DNA from: Ochromonas danica | Taxonomy: Eukaryota; Sar; Chrysophyceae; Chromulinales; Chromulinaceae | NCBI GenBank assembly: GCA_015146655.1 | Contig: VKHL01000255.1 | Span: forward strand, 1 to 25,146 | Direction: 5' to 3' | DNA length: 25,146 nt | Shown: in pieces, positions 22,001 through 25,146 of the stretch | How positions within the stretch are numbered: the stretch's first letter is position 1 | Layout: each line of letters begins with the position of its first letter | Program-made: the position numbers and the translations under genes | The notes under the pieces: generated by a model | What the model saw: only the letters and a program-made list of their open reading frames with translations | Databases searched by the model: none | What the model was told of the DNA's origin: nothing

Positions 22001-25000
22001 GGTTGAGAAGAAGGCTGAACTGAAGGCTGACTAGAGGGCTGGCTACTAGGTTGGCCAGAAGGCTGAGAACTAGGTTGACCAGATGGCTGACAAGAAGGCT
22101 GGTTGGAAGGTTGGCCAGAAGGCTGACTTGTGGGTTCGCTAGACGGCTGACCCGATGGTTGACGTGAAGGCTGACTGCTTGGCTGACTGCTTGGCTGACT
22201 GCTAGGCTGCCCACTAGGCTGACCAGAAGGCTGACCTGAAGGCTGGCTAGAAGGCTGACTAGAAGGTTGGCCAGAAGGTTGACTGGTAGGCTGACCACTA
22301 GGCTGGCCTGAAGGTTGACCAGAAGGCTGACCGCTTGGCAGACCACTGGGCTGTCCACTTGGTTGACCGGAAGGTTGACCGGAAGGTTGACTAGAAGGCT
22401 GACCTGAAGGCTGGCTAGAAGGTTGAGCGGAAGGCTGACCTGTGGGCTCGCCAGTTGGTTGACCTGAAGGTTGACCTGAAGGCTGATCAGAAGGTTGACA
22501 ACTAGGCTGGCTACTAGGCTGACCACTTGGCTGACAACTCGGTTGACCACTGGGCTGACCTGAAGGCTGACAAGAAGGTTGGCTAGAAGGCTGACCACTC
22601 GGCTGACCAGAAGGCTGGCCTGAAGGCTGGCCACTTGGCTGACTGCTTGGCTGACCGCTAGGCTGGCCACTAGGTTGACCACTAGGTTGGCCTGAAGGCT
22701 GACAAGAAGGCCGACCTGAAGGTTGGCTAGTAGGTTGGCCAGAAGGCTGACCTGTAGGCTCGCAAGTTGGTTGAGCTGATGGTTGGCTAGAAGGTTGATC
22801 TGTAGGCTGACCACTAGGTTGACCACTAGGTTGAGAAGAAGGCTGACCAGAAGGCTGACCCGACGGTTGAGCTGAAGGCTGGGCAGACGGTTGAACTGAA
22901 GGTTGACCTGTGGGCTCGCCACTTGGCTGGCTAGATGGTTGAGAAGAAGGCTGACTGCTCGGCTGCGCTGAAGGACAACCACTCGGCTGACCAGAAGGCT
23001 GACTAGTAGGCTGGCCAGAAGGCTGACTCGATGGCTGACCAGAAGGTTGGCCAGAAGGCTGAACGCTGGGTTGACCCGAAGGTTGACCCGAAGGTTGACC
23101 AGAAGGCTGAGCACTAGGCTGACCAGAAGGCACTCCAGAAGGCTGACCACTGGGCTGACCTGTAGGCTGACCGCTAGGAACTCCAGAAGGCTGACCTGAA
23201 GGCTGACTAGAAGGTTGACCAGAAGGCTGTCCAGAAGGTTGACTTGAAGGCTGGCCACTCGGCTGACCTGAAGGTTGACCCGAAGGATGACCGGATGGCT
23301 GACCAGAAGGCTGACTCGAGGGCTGACTTGAAGGTTGACTGCTGGGTTGACCAGAAGGCTGAACACTGGGCTGACCCGATGGTTGACCCGAAGGTTGACC
23401 AGAAGGCTGAGAGGAAGGCTGACTACTAGGCTGACCTGAAGGTTGGCTAGAAGGCTGACCACTGGGCTGACCTGTAGGCTGACCGCTAGGAACTCCAGAA
23501 GGCTGACCTGAAGGCTGACCTGTAGGCTGACCACTAGGAACTCCAGAAGGCTGACTTGAAGGTTGCCCACTAGGCTGACGTGAAGGTTTACCGGAAGGCT
23601 GACCGGAAGGCTGACCAGAAGGCTGACCCGATGGTTGACAACTTGGGTGGCCACTAGGTTGGCCAGTTGGTTGAACACTTGGCTGACCTGATGGTTGACC
23701 CGAAGGTTGACCAGAAGGCTGAGCGGAAGGCTGACCACTAGGCTGACTTGATGGCTGGCCAGAAGGCTGACTACTTGGCTGACCTGTAGGCTGACCGCTA
23801 GGAAATCCTGAAGGCTGACTAGAAGGCTGACTAGAAGGTTGACCAGAAGGCTGCCCAGAAGGTTGGCCAGAAGGTTGACCACTCGGCTGACCTGAAGGTT
23901 GACCCGAAGGTTCCCCAGACGGCTGACCAGAAGGCTGACTCGATGGCTGACCTGAAGGTTGACTGCTGGGTTGACCAGAAGGCTGAACACTGGGCTGACC
24001 CGATGGTTGACCCGTAGGTTGACCAGAAGGCTGAGCAGAAGGCTGACCACTAGGCTGACCTGAAGGCACTACAGAAGGCTGACCACTGGGCTGACCTGTA
24101 GGCTGACCGCTAGGAACTCTAGAAGGCTGGCCTGAAGGCTGACTAGAAGGCTGACTAGAAGGTTGACCAGAAGGCTGCCCAGTAGGTTGGCCAGACGGCT
24201 GACCTGAAGGATAACCTGAAGGTTGTCCACTCGGCTGATCAGAAGGCTGACTCGATGGCTGGCCTGAAGGTTGACTGCTGGGATGGCCAGAAGGCTGAAC
24301 ACTGGGCTGACCCGATGGTTGACCCGAAGGTTGACCAGAAGGTTGAGAGGAAGGCTGACCACTGGGCTGACCTGAAGGTTGGCTAGAAGGCTGACTGCTA
24401 GGCTGACCTGTAGGCTGACCGCTAGGAACTCCAGAAGGCTGACCTGAAGGCTGACTAGAAGGTAGACCAGAAGGCTGCCCAGAAGGACGACAACTCGGCT
24501 GACTAGAAGGCTGTCCTGAAGGATGAATCGAAGGTTGACCACTCGGCTGACCAGAAGGCTGACTCGAGGGCAGGCCTGAAGGTTGACTGCTGGGTTGGCC
24601 AGAAGGCTGAACACTGGGCTGACCCGAAGGTTGACCCGAAGGTTGACCAGAAGGCTGAACACTGGGCTGACCCGAAGGTTGACCCGATGGTTGACCAGAC
24701 GGCTGACCACTAGGCTGACCTGTAGGCTGACCGCTGGGAACTCCAGAAGGCTGACCTGAAGGCTGACTAGAAGGTTGGCCAGAAGGCTGACCTGAAGGAC
24801 GACCAGAAGGTTGACCACTCGGCTGACCTGAAGGATGACCCGAAGGTTGACCACTCGGCTGACCAGAAGGCTGACTCGAGGGCTGACCTGAAGGTTGACT
24901 GCTGGGTTGACCAGAAGGCTGAACACTGGGCTGACCCGATGGTTGACCCGAAGGTTGACCAGAAGGCTGAGCGGAAGGCTGACCACTGGGCTGACCTGAA

Positions 25001-25146
25001 GGTTGGCCAGAAGGCTGACCACTTGGCTGACCTGTAGGCTGACCGCTAGGAACTCCAGAAGGCTGACATGAAGGCTGACTAGAAGGTTGACCAGAAGGCT
25101 GCCCAGAAGGTTGGCCAGAAGGTTGACCACTCGGCTGACCTGAAGG
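4087..25146 (-). CDS. Giant PSGQ-stalked multi-domain membrane receptor or adhesin (N-terminus beyond right edge)
   Basis: The minus-strand frame is open from the right edge to a TAG at 4089-4087: 7019 residues with no stop and no evident intron. Numbering from the edge: residues 1-4119 are PSGQ tetrapeptides. About 4150-5770 is a Cys-rich ectodomain with many N-x-S/T sites. Within it are a paired-Cys segment (12240-12420), a fibronectin-like segment (LQPDTKYFVYCYTED, 11899-11943), a REJ/PKD-like segment (ATIDPDYP...NYTWLC, 10348-10410), an EGF-like module (9028-9180) and a GPS-like motif (7951-8052). About seven membrane spans follow at residues ~5774-6434, then a tail of about 585 residues. 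A GTG at 24069 is internal, not the start, because the frame and repeat continue to its right. REJ, EGF and GPS-like parts before a membrane unit recall polycystin-1-like receptors, but I see no PLAT domain or ion-channel signature. The role is not known; surface adhesion or force sensing is inference. Confidence 0.85.
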   Translation of the reverse strand, partial: PSGQPSGQPSGQPSGQPSGQPSSQPSCQPSGVPSGQPTGQPSGQPSGQPSGQPSGQPSAQPSGQPSGQPSGQPSVQPSGQPSSQPSGQPSSQPSGQPSGQPSGHPSGQPSGQPSGRPSGQPSGQPSSQPSGQPSGVPSGQPTGQPSGQPSGQPSGQPSGQPSVQPSGQPSGQPSGQPSVQPSGQPSSQPSGLPSSQPSGQPSGQPSIHPSGQPSSQPSCRPSGQPSGLPSSQPSGQPSGVPSGQPTGQPSSQPSSQPSGQPSGQPSSQPSGQPSGQPSGQPSVQPSGHPSSQPSGQPSSQPSDQPSGQPSGYPSGQPSGQPTGQPSGQPSSQPSSQPSGQPSRVPSGQPTGQPSGQPSVVPSGQPSGQPSAQPSGQPTGQPSGQPSVQPSGQPSSQPSGQPSSQPSGQPSGEPSGQPSGQPSGQPSGQPSGQPSGQPSSQPSSQPSGFPSGQPTGQPSSQPSGQPSSQPSGQPSAQPSGQPSGQPSGQPSVQPTGQPSGHPSCQPSGQPSGQPSGQPSGKPSRQPSGQPSSQPSGVPSGQPTGQPSGQPSGVPSGQPTGQPSGQPSSQPSGQPSSQPSSQPSGQPSGQPSGQPSVQPSGQPSSQPSSQPSSQPSGQPSGHPSGQPSGQPSGQPSSQPSGQPSGQPSSQPSGQPSGVPSGQPTGQPSGQPSGVPSGQPSAQPSGQPSGQPSGQPSVQPSGQPSGQPSSQPSGQPTSQPSGQPSGCPSAQPSSQPSSQPSSQPSGEPTGQPSVQPSAQPSAQPSGQPSGQPSSQPSGQPSGQPTDQPSSQPSAQPTCEPTGQPSGQPTSQPSGRPSCQPSGQPSGQPSGQPSGQPSSQPSGQPSGQPSGQPSGQPSSQPSCQPSGQPSGQPSCQPSGQPSSQPSCQPSDQPSGQPSGQPTGEPTGQPSAQPSSQPSGQPSSQPSGQPSGQPSGQPSGLPSGQPSGQPSGQPSGQPTSQPSGQPSSQPSSQPSGQPSGQPSGQPSSQPSSQPSSQPSRQPSGQPSSEPTSQPSGQPSNQPSCQPSGQPSSQPSGQPSSQPSSQPSVQPSSQPSSQPTGEPTGQPSGQPSSQPSGQPSAQPSGQPSGQPTGQPSVQPSSQPTGQPSGQPSGVPTGQPSGQPSSQPTGQPSGQPSSQPSGQPSGQPTVQPSGQPSGQPSGQPSGVPTGQPSGQPSSQPTGQPSGQPSSQPSGQPSSQPTSQPSGQPSGQPSGQPSGVPTSQPSDQPSGQPSSQPSGQPSSQPSGQPSSQPSAEPSGQPSGQPSGQPSGVPTSQPSDQPSGQPSSQPSGQPSSQPSGQPSSQPSAEPSGQPSGQPSGQPSDQPSGQPSGQPSGQPTGQPSGQPSGQPSNQPSGQPSGQPSSQPSGQPSTQPTGEPTGQPSGQPSSLPSSQPSGQPSSQPSTQPSGQPSGQPSGQPSAQPSGQPSGQPTGQPSDQPSSQPTVQPSGQPSSQPSSQPSGQPTGEPSGQPSGQPSCQPTGQPSGQPSSQPSSQPTGQPSGQPSGQPSSQPTGQPSSQPSSQPSGQPSSQPTGEPTGQPSGQPSSQPSGQPSSQPSSQPSGQPSGQPTGQPSGQPSGQPSGQPTGVPTGQPSGQPSSQPTGQPSSQPSSQPSSQPSSQPTGEPSGQPSGQPSRQPTSQPSGQPSSQPSSQPTGQPSGQPSSQPSSQPTGQPSSQPSSQPSGQPSSQPTGEPSGQPSGQPSSQPSGQPSSQPSSQPSGQPSSQPSGQPSGQPSGQPTGMPTGQPSGQPSGQPSGQPTGQPSGQPSSQPSSQPTGQPSSQPSSQPSGQPSSQPTGEPSGQPSGQPSSQPSGQPSSQPSSQPSGQPSSQPSGQPSGQPSGQPTGMPTGQPSGQPSGQPSGQPTGQPSGQPSSQPSSQPTGQPSSQPSSQPSGQPSSQPTGEPSGQPSGQPSSQPSGQPSSQPSSQPSGQPSSQPSGQPSGQPSGQPTGMPTGQPSSQPSGQPSGQPSSRPSSQPSGQPSGQPSGQPSGQPSGQPSGQPSSQPSGQPSGQPSSQPSGQPSGQPSSQPSGQPSGQPSGQPSGQPSGQPSGQPTGVPSGQPSGQPSSQPSGQPSGQPSSQPSGQPSGAPTAQPSSQPSCQPSGQPSNQPSSQPSGQPSGQPSGQPSCQPSGQPSSQPSGQPSGQPSGQPSSQPTGQPSDQPSGQPSGQPSAQPSGQPSGQPSGQPSSQPSGQPSNQPSGQPSGQPSGQPSSQPSGQPSGQPSGQPSSQPSGEPSSQPSGQPSSQPSGQPSGQPSAQPSGQPSGQPTSQPSSQPSGQPSNQPSGQPSGQPSSQPSSQPTGQPSGQPSGQPSSQPSDQPSSRPSGQPSGQPSSQPSGQPSSQPSSQPSTQPSGQPTGQPTGDPTGQPSGQPSCQPSGQPSSQPSSQPSAQPTVQPSGQPSNQPTSQPSGQPSGQPTGQPSGQPSTQPSDQPSGQPSGQPSGQPSCQPSGQPSSQPSGQPSSQPSGQPSCQPSGQPSSQPSGQPSGQPTSQPSDQPTGQPSGQPSGQPSGQPSGQPSGQPSGQPSSQPSGQPSGQPSGQPSGEPTGQPSGQPSGQPSGQPSGQPSGQPSGQPSGQPSGQPSGQPSGQPSGQPSSQPSGQPSCQPSGQPSSQPSGQPSSQPSGQPSDQPSGQPSCQPTDQPSSQPSSQPSGQPSGQPSSQPSCQPSVQPSGQPSSQPSSQPSGQPSSQPSSQPSGQPSCQPSGQPSGQPSVQPSGQPSGQPSGEPSGQPSGQPTGQPSGQPSGQPSNQPSGQPSGQPSGQPSGQPSSQPSGQPSSQPSGQPSGQPSSQPSSQPSGQPSVQPSSQPSGQPSGQPSGQPSSQPSGQPSGQPTGVPTCQPSGQPTSHPSSQPSGQPSGQPSDQPSGQPSGQPSGQPSVQPSGQPSSQPSGQPSSQPSSQPSGQPSSQPSVQPSGQPSSIPTSQPSGQPTGQPTGQPSGQPSSQPSGQPSGVPSGQPTGQPSSQPSCQPSGQPSGQPSGQPSGQPSGQPTGQPTGQPSGQPSGQPSSQPSGQPSSQPSVQPSGQPSSQPSGQPSGQPSGQPTTQPSGQPSGEPTGQPSGQPSGQPSDQPSGQPTGQPSAQPSSQPTGQPTSEPSSQPTGQPSSQPSSQPSDQPSGQPSGQPSGQPSGQPSGQPTGQPSGQPSGQPSSQPSGQPSGQPSGQPSSQPSGQPSGQPTTQPSAQPSVQPSSQPSGKPSGQPSSQPSSQPSGQPTNQPSGQPSSQPSSQPSIQPSGQPTGQPSGQPSSQPSGQPSGQPSSQPSGQPSGQPSGQPTGQPTGQPSRQPTGQPTGQPSGQPSSQPSCQPSVQPSGQPSGQPSGQPSSQPSGQPSGQPSGQPTGVPTGQPSGQPSSQPSGQPSCQPSSQPSGQPSSQPSGQPSGQPSGQPSGQPSGQPSGQPSGQPSSQPSGQPSNQPSSQPSGQPSSQPSGQPSSQPSGQPSGQPSGQPTGQPTGQPTSQPTGQPSSQPSGQPSDQPSSQPSGQPSSQPSCQPSGQPSGQPSGQPSSQPSSQPSGQPSNQPSSQPSGQPSSQPSGQPSSQPSGQPSGQPSGQPTGQPTGQPTSQPTGQPSSQPSGQPSDQPSSQPSGQPSSQPSCQPSGQPSGQPSGQPSSQPSSQPSGQPSGQPSGQPSSQPSGQPSSQPSGQPSCQPSSQPSGAPTGQPSGQPSNQPSGQPSSQPSGQPSDQPSGQPSFQPSSQPSGQPTGQPTGVPTGQPSNQPSGQPSSQPSSQPSGQPSSQPSGQPSGQPSSQPSDQPTGQPTGMPTGQPSIQPSSQPSGQPSGQPSGQPSGQPSGQPTCQPSGQPSGQPSGQPSGQPSGQPSGQPSGQPSGQPSSQPSGQPSSQPSGQPSVQPSGQPSSQPSVQPSGQPTDQPSFQPSCQPSGQPTSQPSGQPSSQPSGQPSGQPSSQPSGQPTGQPTGMPTGQPSVQPSSQPSDQPSSQPSRQPSGQPSRQPTCQPSGQPSGQPSGQPSGQPSGQPSAQPSGQPSSQPSGQPSGQPSAQPSSQPSGQPSSQPSGQPSGQPSGQPSGQPSSQPSSQPTQPSAQPSGQPSGRPSGQPSSQPSGQPTGQPTGQPSSQPSRQPSGQPSGQPSSVPSSQPSGQPSSRPSGQPSCQPSSQPSCQPSGQPSGQPSSQPSGQPSCQPSTQPSTQPSSQPTVRPTTSRPSSCPSSMPSKPPSTSAPTLPGATVFPSSAPSISPTVDVSNFALDSTYQRFVALQSFIATQSMTLSFGSFHYKGLTKQGSESDWVNYVNADLILPSFTQYFSNLRGYFRYHLFASNTTKEISVSCTDRPVIRSIIAALQSDDSFTLETNCNDTLWRVYSCNRQKVVCVNCKLKCVDSVICPGSSFVINPTSSCSAYASAFGILAADYSLLTLYPLIQGSFNITSQARSLSVSLNVTGTGRVYCSAFTSRKDFTTIYDIYMQGWSSLVSSNLTTVLINNLQPDTKYFVYCYTEDYGGNGMPLEKVKPTEVSARTGCCRSITTIAVFYNLYQYFSGNGRSESQFQIALDSAPSLLTSIVLNATKADCTTGLSSGEYVNIVYPSSFAFLPNSSLLTMTFVVRTQNTGCYQIKASSTTGNYYRPWNTTVSVRRASAAPSQAPQVLSASFSTNGLQMLVQFDSMTDRGFSKISTYDSIFSCAKLLIFTGYSTSRCKWSTNSSLLVDLRGAVLPTVGENVTILGSIVRPQYITGTDQSSYPYTSQASTILLGPQTPFRPVVLLAASSFVSYCDNITVDPTATYGAEGRAWSLIHWIVTDLTTFATYQEITDYLNENYNTTNLVAVIPNSMIKTGVQYVFTLQVTNFLAQSSAGMVVSEMQSKPSPQVSIYGTDRLYYTWRTISLYAFASIPSCAASSSNDVVQYSWVLYKDLKAVLGVRSTSLDPRYFTIPAYTLEPATSYMIAVTATTIPALSGNPSYRTTTSSSLQVGRSTITAIINGAASRTVNVNDVVVLNASATIDPDYPQRPPNYTWLCVNIGSSYGSSCGQFSSSSTSMLRISSGILSSGSYNITLVARTLDGQQSSASVILKVVERLIPSIRLVPLSAKYNYDSKIIITAIIGSNYTVSATWSTGSIANFSTNGGVLTPLTMSIPMTSTGSMQTTTFQMAIAPFALTTGTTYTFQLSAFYTTLTAPTTASITANLVVNGPPQGGSLSSSPTSGLALSRLFLLNAPDWIDDVSDYPLGYAFLYNGTSTTSFTLIKGSDAVSYVSTILGQGLSSNSYKVTVMVTVSDYLGCASNTSTTVTVSPMSSDKSVIISTANSLLSLALNGSDSNGLVRTVGAVLPSINVVNCTTAVSCASLNRDTCQYTRNTCGKCLSGYLGTLGDSNLPCLSKSALLSDGEACTTSTQCLSGRCIQKICRSSNKACPGSCSGAGSCLAYDLFGSSLPSCAYNDSNCVVKCSCKSGQYGRDCSLSRSQYVQLIAFRENLCHSLYSSLSFQDVSSNVIESRATIVTDILVDMDAISESAVMNCTAVLVQTIAAHPSLACNGDVAYAVSRALSQVLELFTASTSSVKTNSFLSTLFNQVQNAARLLSTGCQALLALGEDPVAVATSNLRLVSATGDLLTLSNLTLQSAITEYEEATGTLPSTITVDSSFLSSMQTAGLTLIQFCNNPLGIKTNASVVELDALVYSESSSTSAVASSLSSTQRINDHLERRLSSTSSSQRIPNVTVVLQNTDAISYVRIPSSNVTLRCDRWSNTPYFLSTTCPDLTFVNLTCPVNLKGVFNVTCPSVQAIPRCMTWSGDTMVINPLCRVTSYSPTTTTCQCDNSYIDSRRRRLEQQGNFSQQYSSSLYILRGSLKIDFLEGDPIHYAQSSVAVMGAVIGLAAFLFVGLISLYFWTQQVENKTKGMSKKKYMVEAEKESSAGFAKHDEYGRVRTIDGLFYSILPLDFRGVPWRRLFCKYLVEEYTVLGVLPFMHEDDLNLVHILFAWISIMAKVLTFLLLSTSMAWLYYADDNSCQDRLQEEDCHALKTFFGKMHACHWKEDNGSCEFSSPDLDPRLILLLTMIICFIALPYNMLLTMVTQAAAHVNEQRSLPVLATFESDSSNQVQPVEEEGDYIIGSAAGNPTLEQQVLQSPKDGQKLEFVQTKPDESNHMDEFADLQTFTGKIMRAARLRKLQATCDFREDEGEAKYLQRTIAKKLAVLKNMAINASAVAVRDKYDVQRRYSVYDRDLQLLTPKRLLKRIKESRESAATVRHHMRFLSSEEKQEQYLLWSFISEVMPVYLRPLLREVMQRSSDDNKELFRSPTHPVLVLFEYYKPTLSLLFLGVHFALAAYFTVYMGSDLGTLSMPLWGWTTALSILLSLLVLETLCVFFLRIVMMNVGLRSSYMLVWETIRRRARLIIIRTRGVMKRSRMLIQHFNAACRVARSNPQWPVARMILSVNDVDVEPGPDDNLPIGEYLLQTTLVPLYSSFVGLPHIVAYGIIQMVVFVTLCGLIAAFLFLALKSMIAAVVIAGTAIVVLGAREVYVFVVRREYDRFYGLSLKHARTRVISSHQQLDSILDTRLHLKRKPKESLIPIKRVTKEYVTFQSKIMPSDPPVSLLNAIVTGPPIGSTADIALDREIRSRFETIARGSIEYKLDPDRVPMQVRDFLSEKINVENIDPSLSDYPQLLSIIDQSSVGGREDYDPIEEKINKEHTVHVDISEEEYVSDTPNHARSRKHGRSGMRRTKARAISSTPMSKAILLQLKAGLGKSFRHISTPAHLAELSQSSLEGAHAVAEATRAVTDPTVPVPIYSLDRHRKRIIRQFSMRQAIEAYNADETIPDVDTTKSVVCEGPGSASAAEKAAPLYVPERSTGFHVQVVPPADGRPKSLPKFTISLSFDDEFAPTDSSQPVMTPMRLRDLHPFHRPGRDTRTHFHHHYYHYSVNKSSAVQSQTALVPSESRALRNGSSPSPTNDRFRRPRSSRQSSAPYRRAENTYFGTLEVERMTSPTRDEPREARKPLRREMSSRRAARDEALEMLRGNRGQDNNRTSRGPTNAGWRLPVTLPDMTNSVSYDIAHYIQQPLNANVAPASIGMGLLPTTLQHSIRSPNLSPLRGGRGEPLNMPNNSNRK
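4090..5844 (-). other. Cytoplasmic tail of the giant protein
   Basis: About 585 residues follow the last hydrophobic stretch. The tail is predicted disordered in large part, with basic Ser/Arg-rich blocks (GRSGMRRTKARA, FRRPRSSRQSS), an acidic patch (DISEEEYVSD) and a His/Tyr cluster (HFHHHYYHY, about 4650-4690). It has no enzyme signature I recognise. It could anchor to cytoskeleton or carry phosphorylation sites (inference). Confidence 0.45.
5845..7825 (-). other. Membrane module of the giant protein, about seven spans
   Basis: Hydrophobic stretches are seen at about 7744-7825, 7402-7500, 7184-7272, 6418-6480, 6298-6384, 5917-6000 and 5845-5916. The first and second are parted by about 80 charged residues, and the third and fourth by about 235 residues that are probably cytoplasmic. 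The 3-4 loop is rich in basic residues and in Glu. This spacing does not fit a GPCR bundle. I do not recognise the family. Confidence 0.55.
7951..8052 (-). other. Degenerate GPS-like motif before the first membrane span
   Basis: The encoded pattern is CMTW (Cys at 8052-8050), a middle Cys at 8010-8008, and TTTTCQC (7966-7974) followed by DNS. This is the Cys-Trp-Cys-Cys-x-Cys spacing of a GPS motif at the end of a GAIN domain. The usual cleavage tripeptide His-Leu-Ser/Thr is absent. The motif lies about 50 residues before the first membrane span, where a GPS is expected. Confidence 0.45.
9028..9180 (-). other. EGF-like module within the giant protein
   Basis: The encoded segment runs ACPGSCSGAGSCLAY ... 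CSCKSGQYGRDCSLS, with the CxC...G(x)2GxxC ending typical of EGF-like folds. The preceding segment (about 9180-9400) is also rich in Cys (CGKCLSGYLG, CLSGRCIQKIC), so this may be a run of small disulfide modules. This places the region outside the cell. Confidence 0.65.
14405..15028 (-). repeat. Recent tandem duplication of a 312-bp unit
   Basis: The segment beginning GGTTGACTAGAAGG at 14405 is repeated from 14717. By eye the two copies differ at about two bases over 312 bp. Neighbouring markers at 13489, 13957, 14113, 14269 and 15205 lie on the same 156-bp lattice. Confidence 0.88.
19331..20229 (-). repeat. Three near-identical 312-bp copies
   Basis: Copies begin at CCTGTGGGCATCCCC at 19331, 19643 and 19955. 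By eye, copy 2 and copy 3 are the same for about 275 bp until about 20229, and copy 1 differs from them at only a few bases. Each unit holds a PTGMPTG marker and a PTGEP/PSGEP-type marker. The near-identity points to a recent expansion or gene conversion. Confidence 0.9.
21241..21552 (-). repeat. Tandem duplication of a 156-bp unit (13 tetrapeptides)
   Basis: The segment starting GCTTGGCTCAGCACT at 21241 recurs at 21397, 156 bp away, and is nearly identical over its first ~120 bp. Both copies contain a PSGVPTSQPSDQ-type marker. A further pair of PTGVPTG markers at 21661 and 21817 is also 156 bp apart. Confidence 0.88.
23161..25146 (-). repeat. 312-bp higher-order repeat array (26 tetrapeptides per period)
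   Basis: A marker whose plus-strand form begins TGTAGGCTGACC and in most copies reads on to GGAACTCC (coding PSGVPSGQPTGQ) starts at 23161, 23473, 23785, 24097, 24409, 24721 and 25033, always 312 bp apart. At 24097 the second half is altered, at 23785 Val is replaced by Phe, and at 24409 the following line keeps the marker. An extra copy at 23521, 48 bp off the lattice, reflects a small local duplication. The array runs off the right edge. Confidence 0.9.

Larger units (their letters stand above)
12790..25146 (-). repeat. 12-bp tandem repeat encoding 1030 PSGQ-type tetrapeptides
   Basis: These 12,357 bp encode 4119 residues, which equals 1029 four-residue units plus one unit of three. Pro, Ser/Thr and Gln are almost constant. 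The third residue varies, mostly Gly or Ser, also Ala, Cys, Val, Thr, Asp, Asn, Arg, Phe and Ile. Gln is sometimes replaced by Glu, Val or Met in marker units such as PTGE-PTGQ. The array ends at PTVR before a Pro/Ser/Thr linker. It probably forms an extended, polyproline-II-like, perhaps O-glycosylated stalk (inference). Codon choice within the unit varies freely, so the amino-acid pattern seems to be held by selection rather than only by recent copying. Confidence 0.97.

Noticed and set aside
13042-23429. Several 60-94 codon plus-strand frames rich in Arg, Thr and Leu
   Set aside because: They are antisense readings of the 12-bp repeat, with no start context, no domain and no independent composition.
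12657-24050. A second minus-strand frame open for ~11.4 kb (VSLLVNLQVS-like repeat), suggesting dual coding
   Set aside because: It follows from the repeat. Reading CCN-(AGY/TCN)-GGN-CAR one base later gives codons starting with C, G/C, G and A that cannot be stops. The frame closes soon after the repeat ends.
24069-25130. A 353-codon minus-strand frame at the right end as a separate gene
   Set aside because: It is the same shifted-frame artefact. The true PSGQ frame is open without a stop from 24069 to the right edge.
12790-25146. A CRISPR array or satellite DNA in place of coding repeat
   Set aside because: There is no repeat-spacer structure, and the 12-bp unit is kept in a single open frame continuous with a unique coding region.

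Overview
This is a eukaryotic nuclear window. It holds a ribosomal-protein gene split by four GT-AG introns, a single-exon homogentisate 1,2-dioxygenase gene, and two genes for secreted or surface proteins built on a Pro-Ser-Gly-Gln (PSGQ) tetrapeptide repeat. Very long PSxQ/PTxQ surface proteins are, from general knowledge, a habit of stramenopiles (diatoms, chrysophytes, brown algae and relatives), so a stramenopile is my best guess. That placement is inference; no sequence comparison was run.

Layout, left to right. 1-347 (-): the first 115 codons of a PSGQ-repeat protein, with signal peptide, cut by the left edge. 348-693: a divergent intergenic region carrying a perfect 36-bp palindrome centred on CACGTG and two related sites. 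694-2073 (+): homogentisate 1,2-dioxygenase, with all expected active-site residues. 2074-2490: the short gap between two convergent genes. 2491-3197 (-): ribosomal protein eL37 in five exons, 94 residues. 3198-4086: the eL37 upstream region with a telomere-like box, a (ATTTG)12 microsatellite, and the 3' flank of the next gene. 4087-25146 (-): one uninterrupted reading frame of 7020 codons, open to the right edge, so its N-terminus is outside the window.

The giant protein dominates the window. Its first ~4119 in-window residues are 1030 tetrapeptide units (12 bp each). After these comes a Cys-rich and N-glycosylation-rich ectodomain with fibronectin-like, REJ-like, EGF-like and degenerate GPS-like segments, then about seven membrane spans with long loops, then a basic, Ser/Arg-rich cytoplasmic tail. 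It reads as a cell-surface adhesin or mechanoreceptor on a very long Pro-rich stalk. The repeat DNA has a second level of order: marker units recur at exact multiples of 156 bp (13 tetrapeptides), most strikingly seven times in a row at 312 bp at the right end. The only whole housekeeping genes, HGD (tyrosine breakdown) and eL37 (large ribosomal subunit), have no evident functional link to the PSGQ genes.
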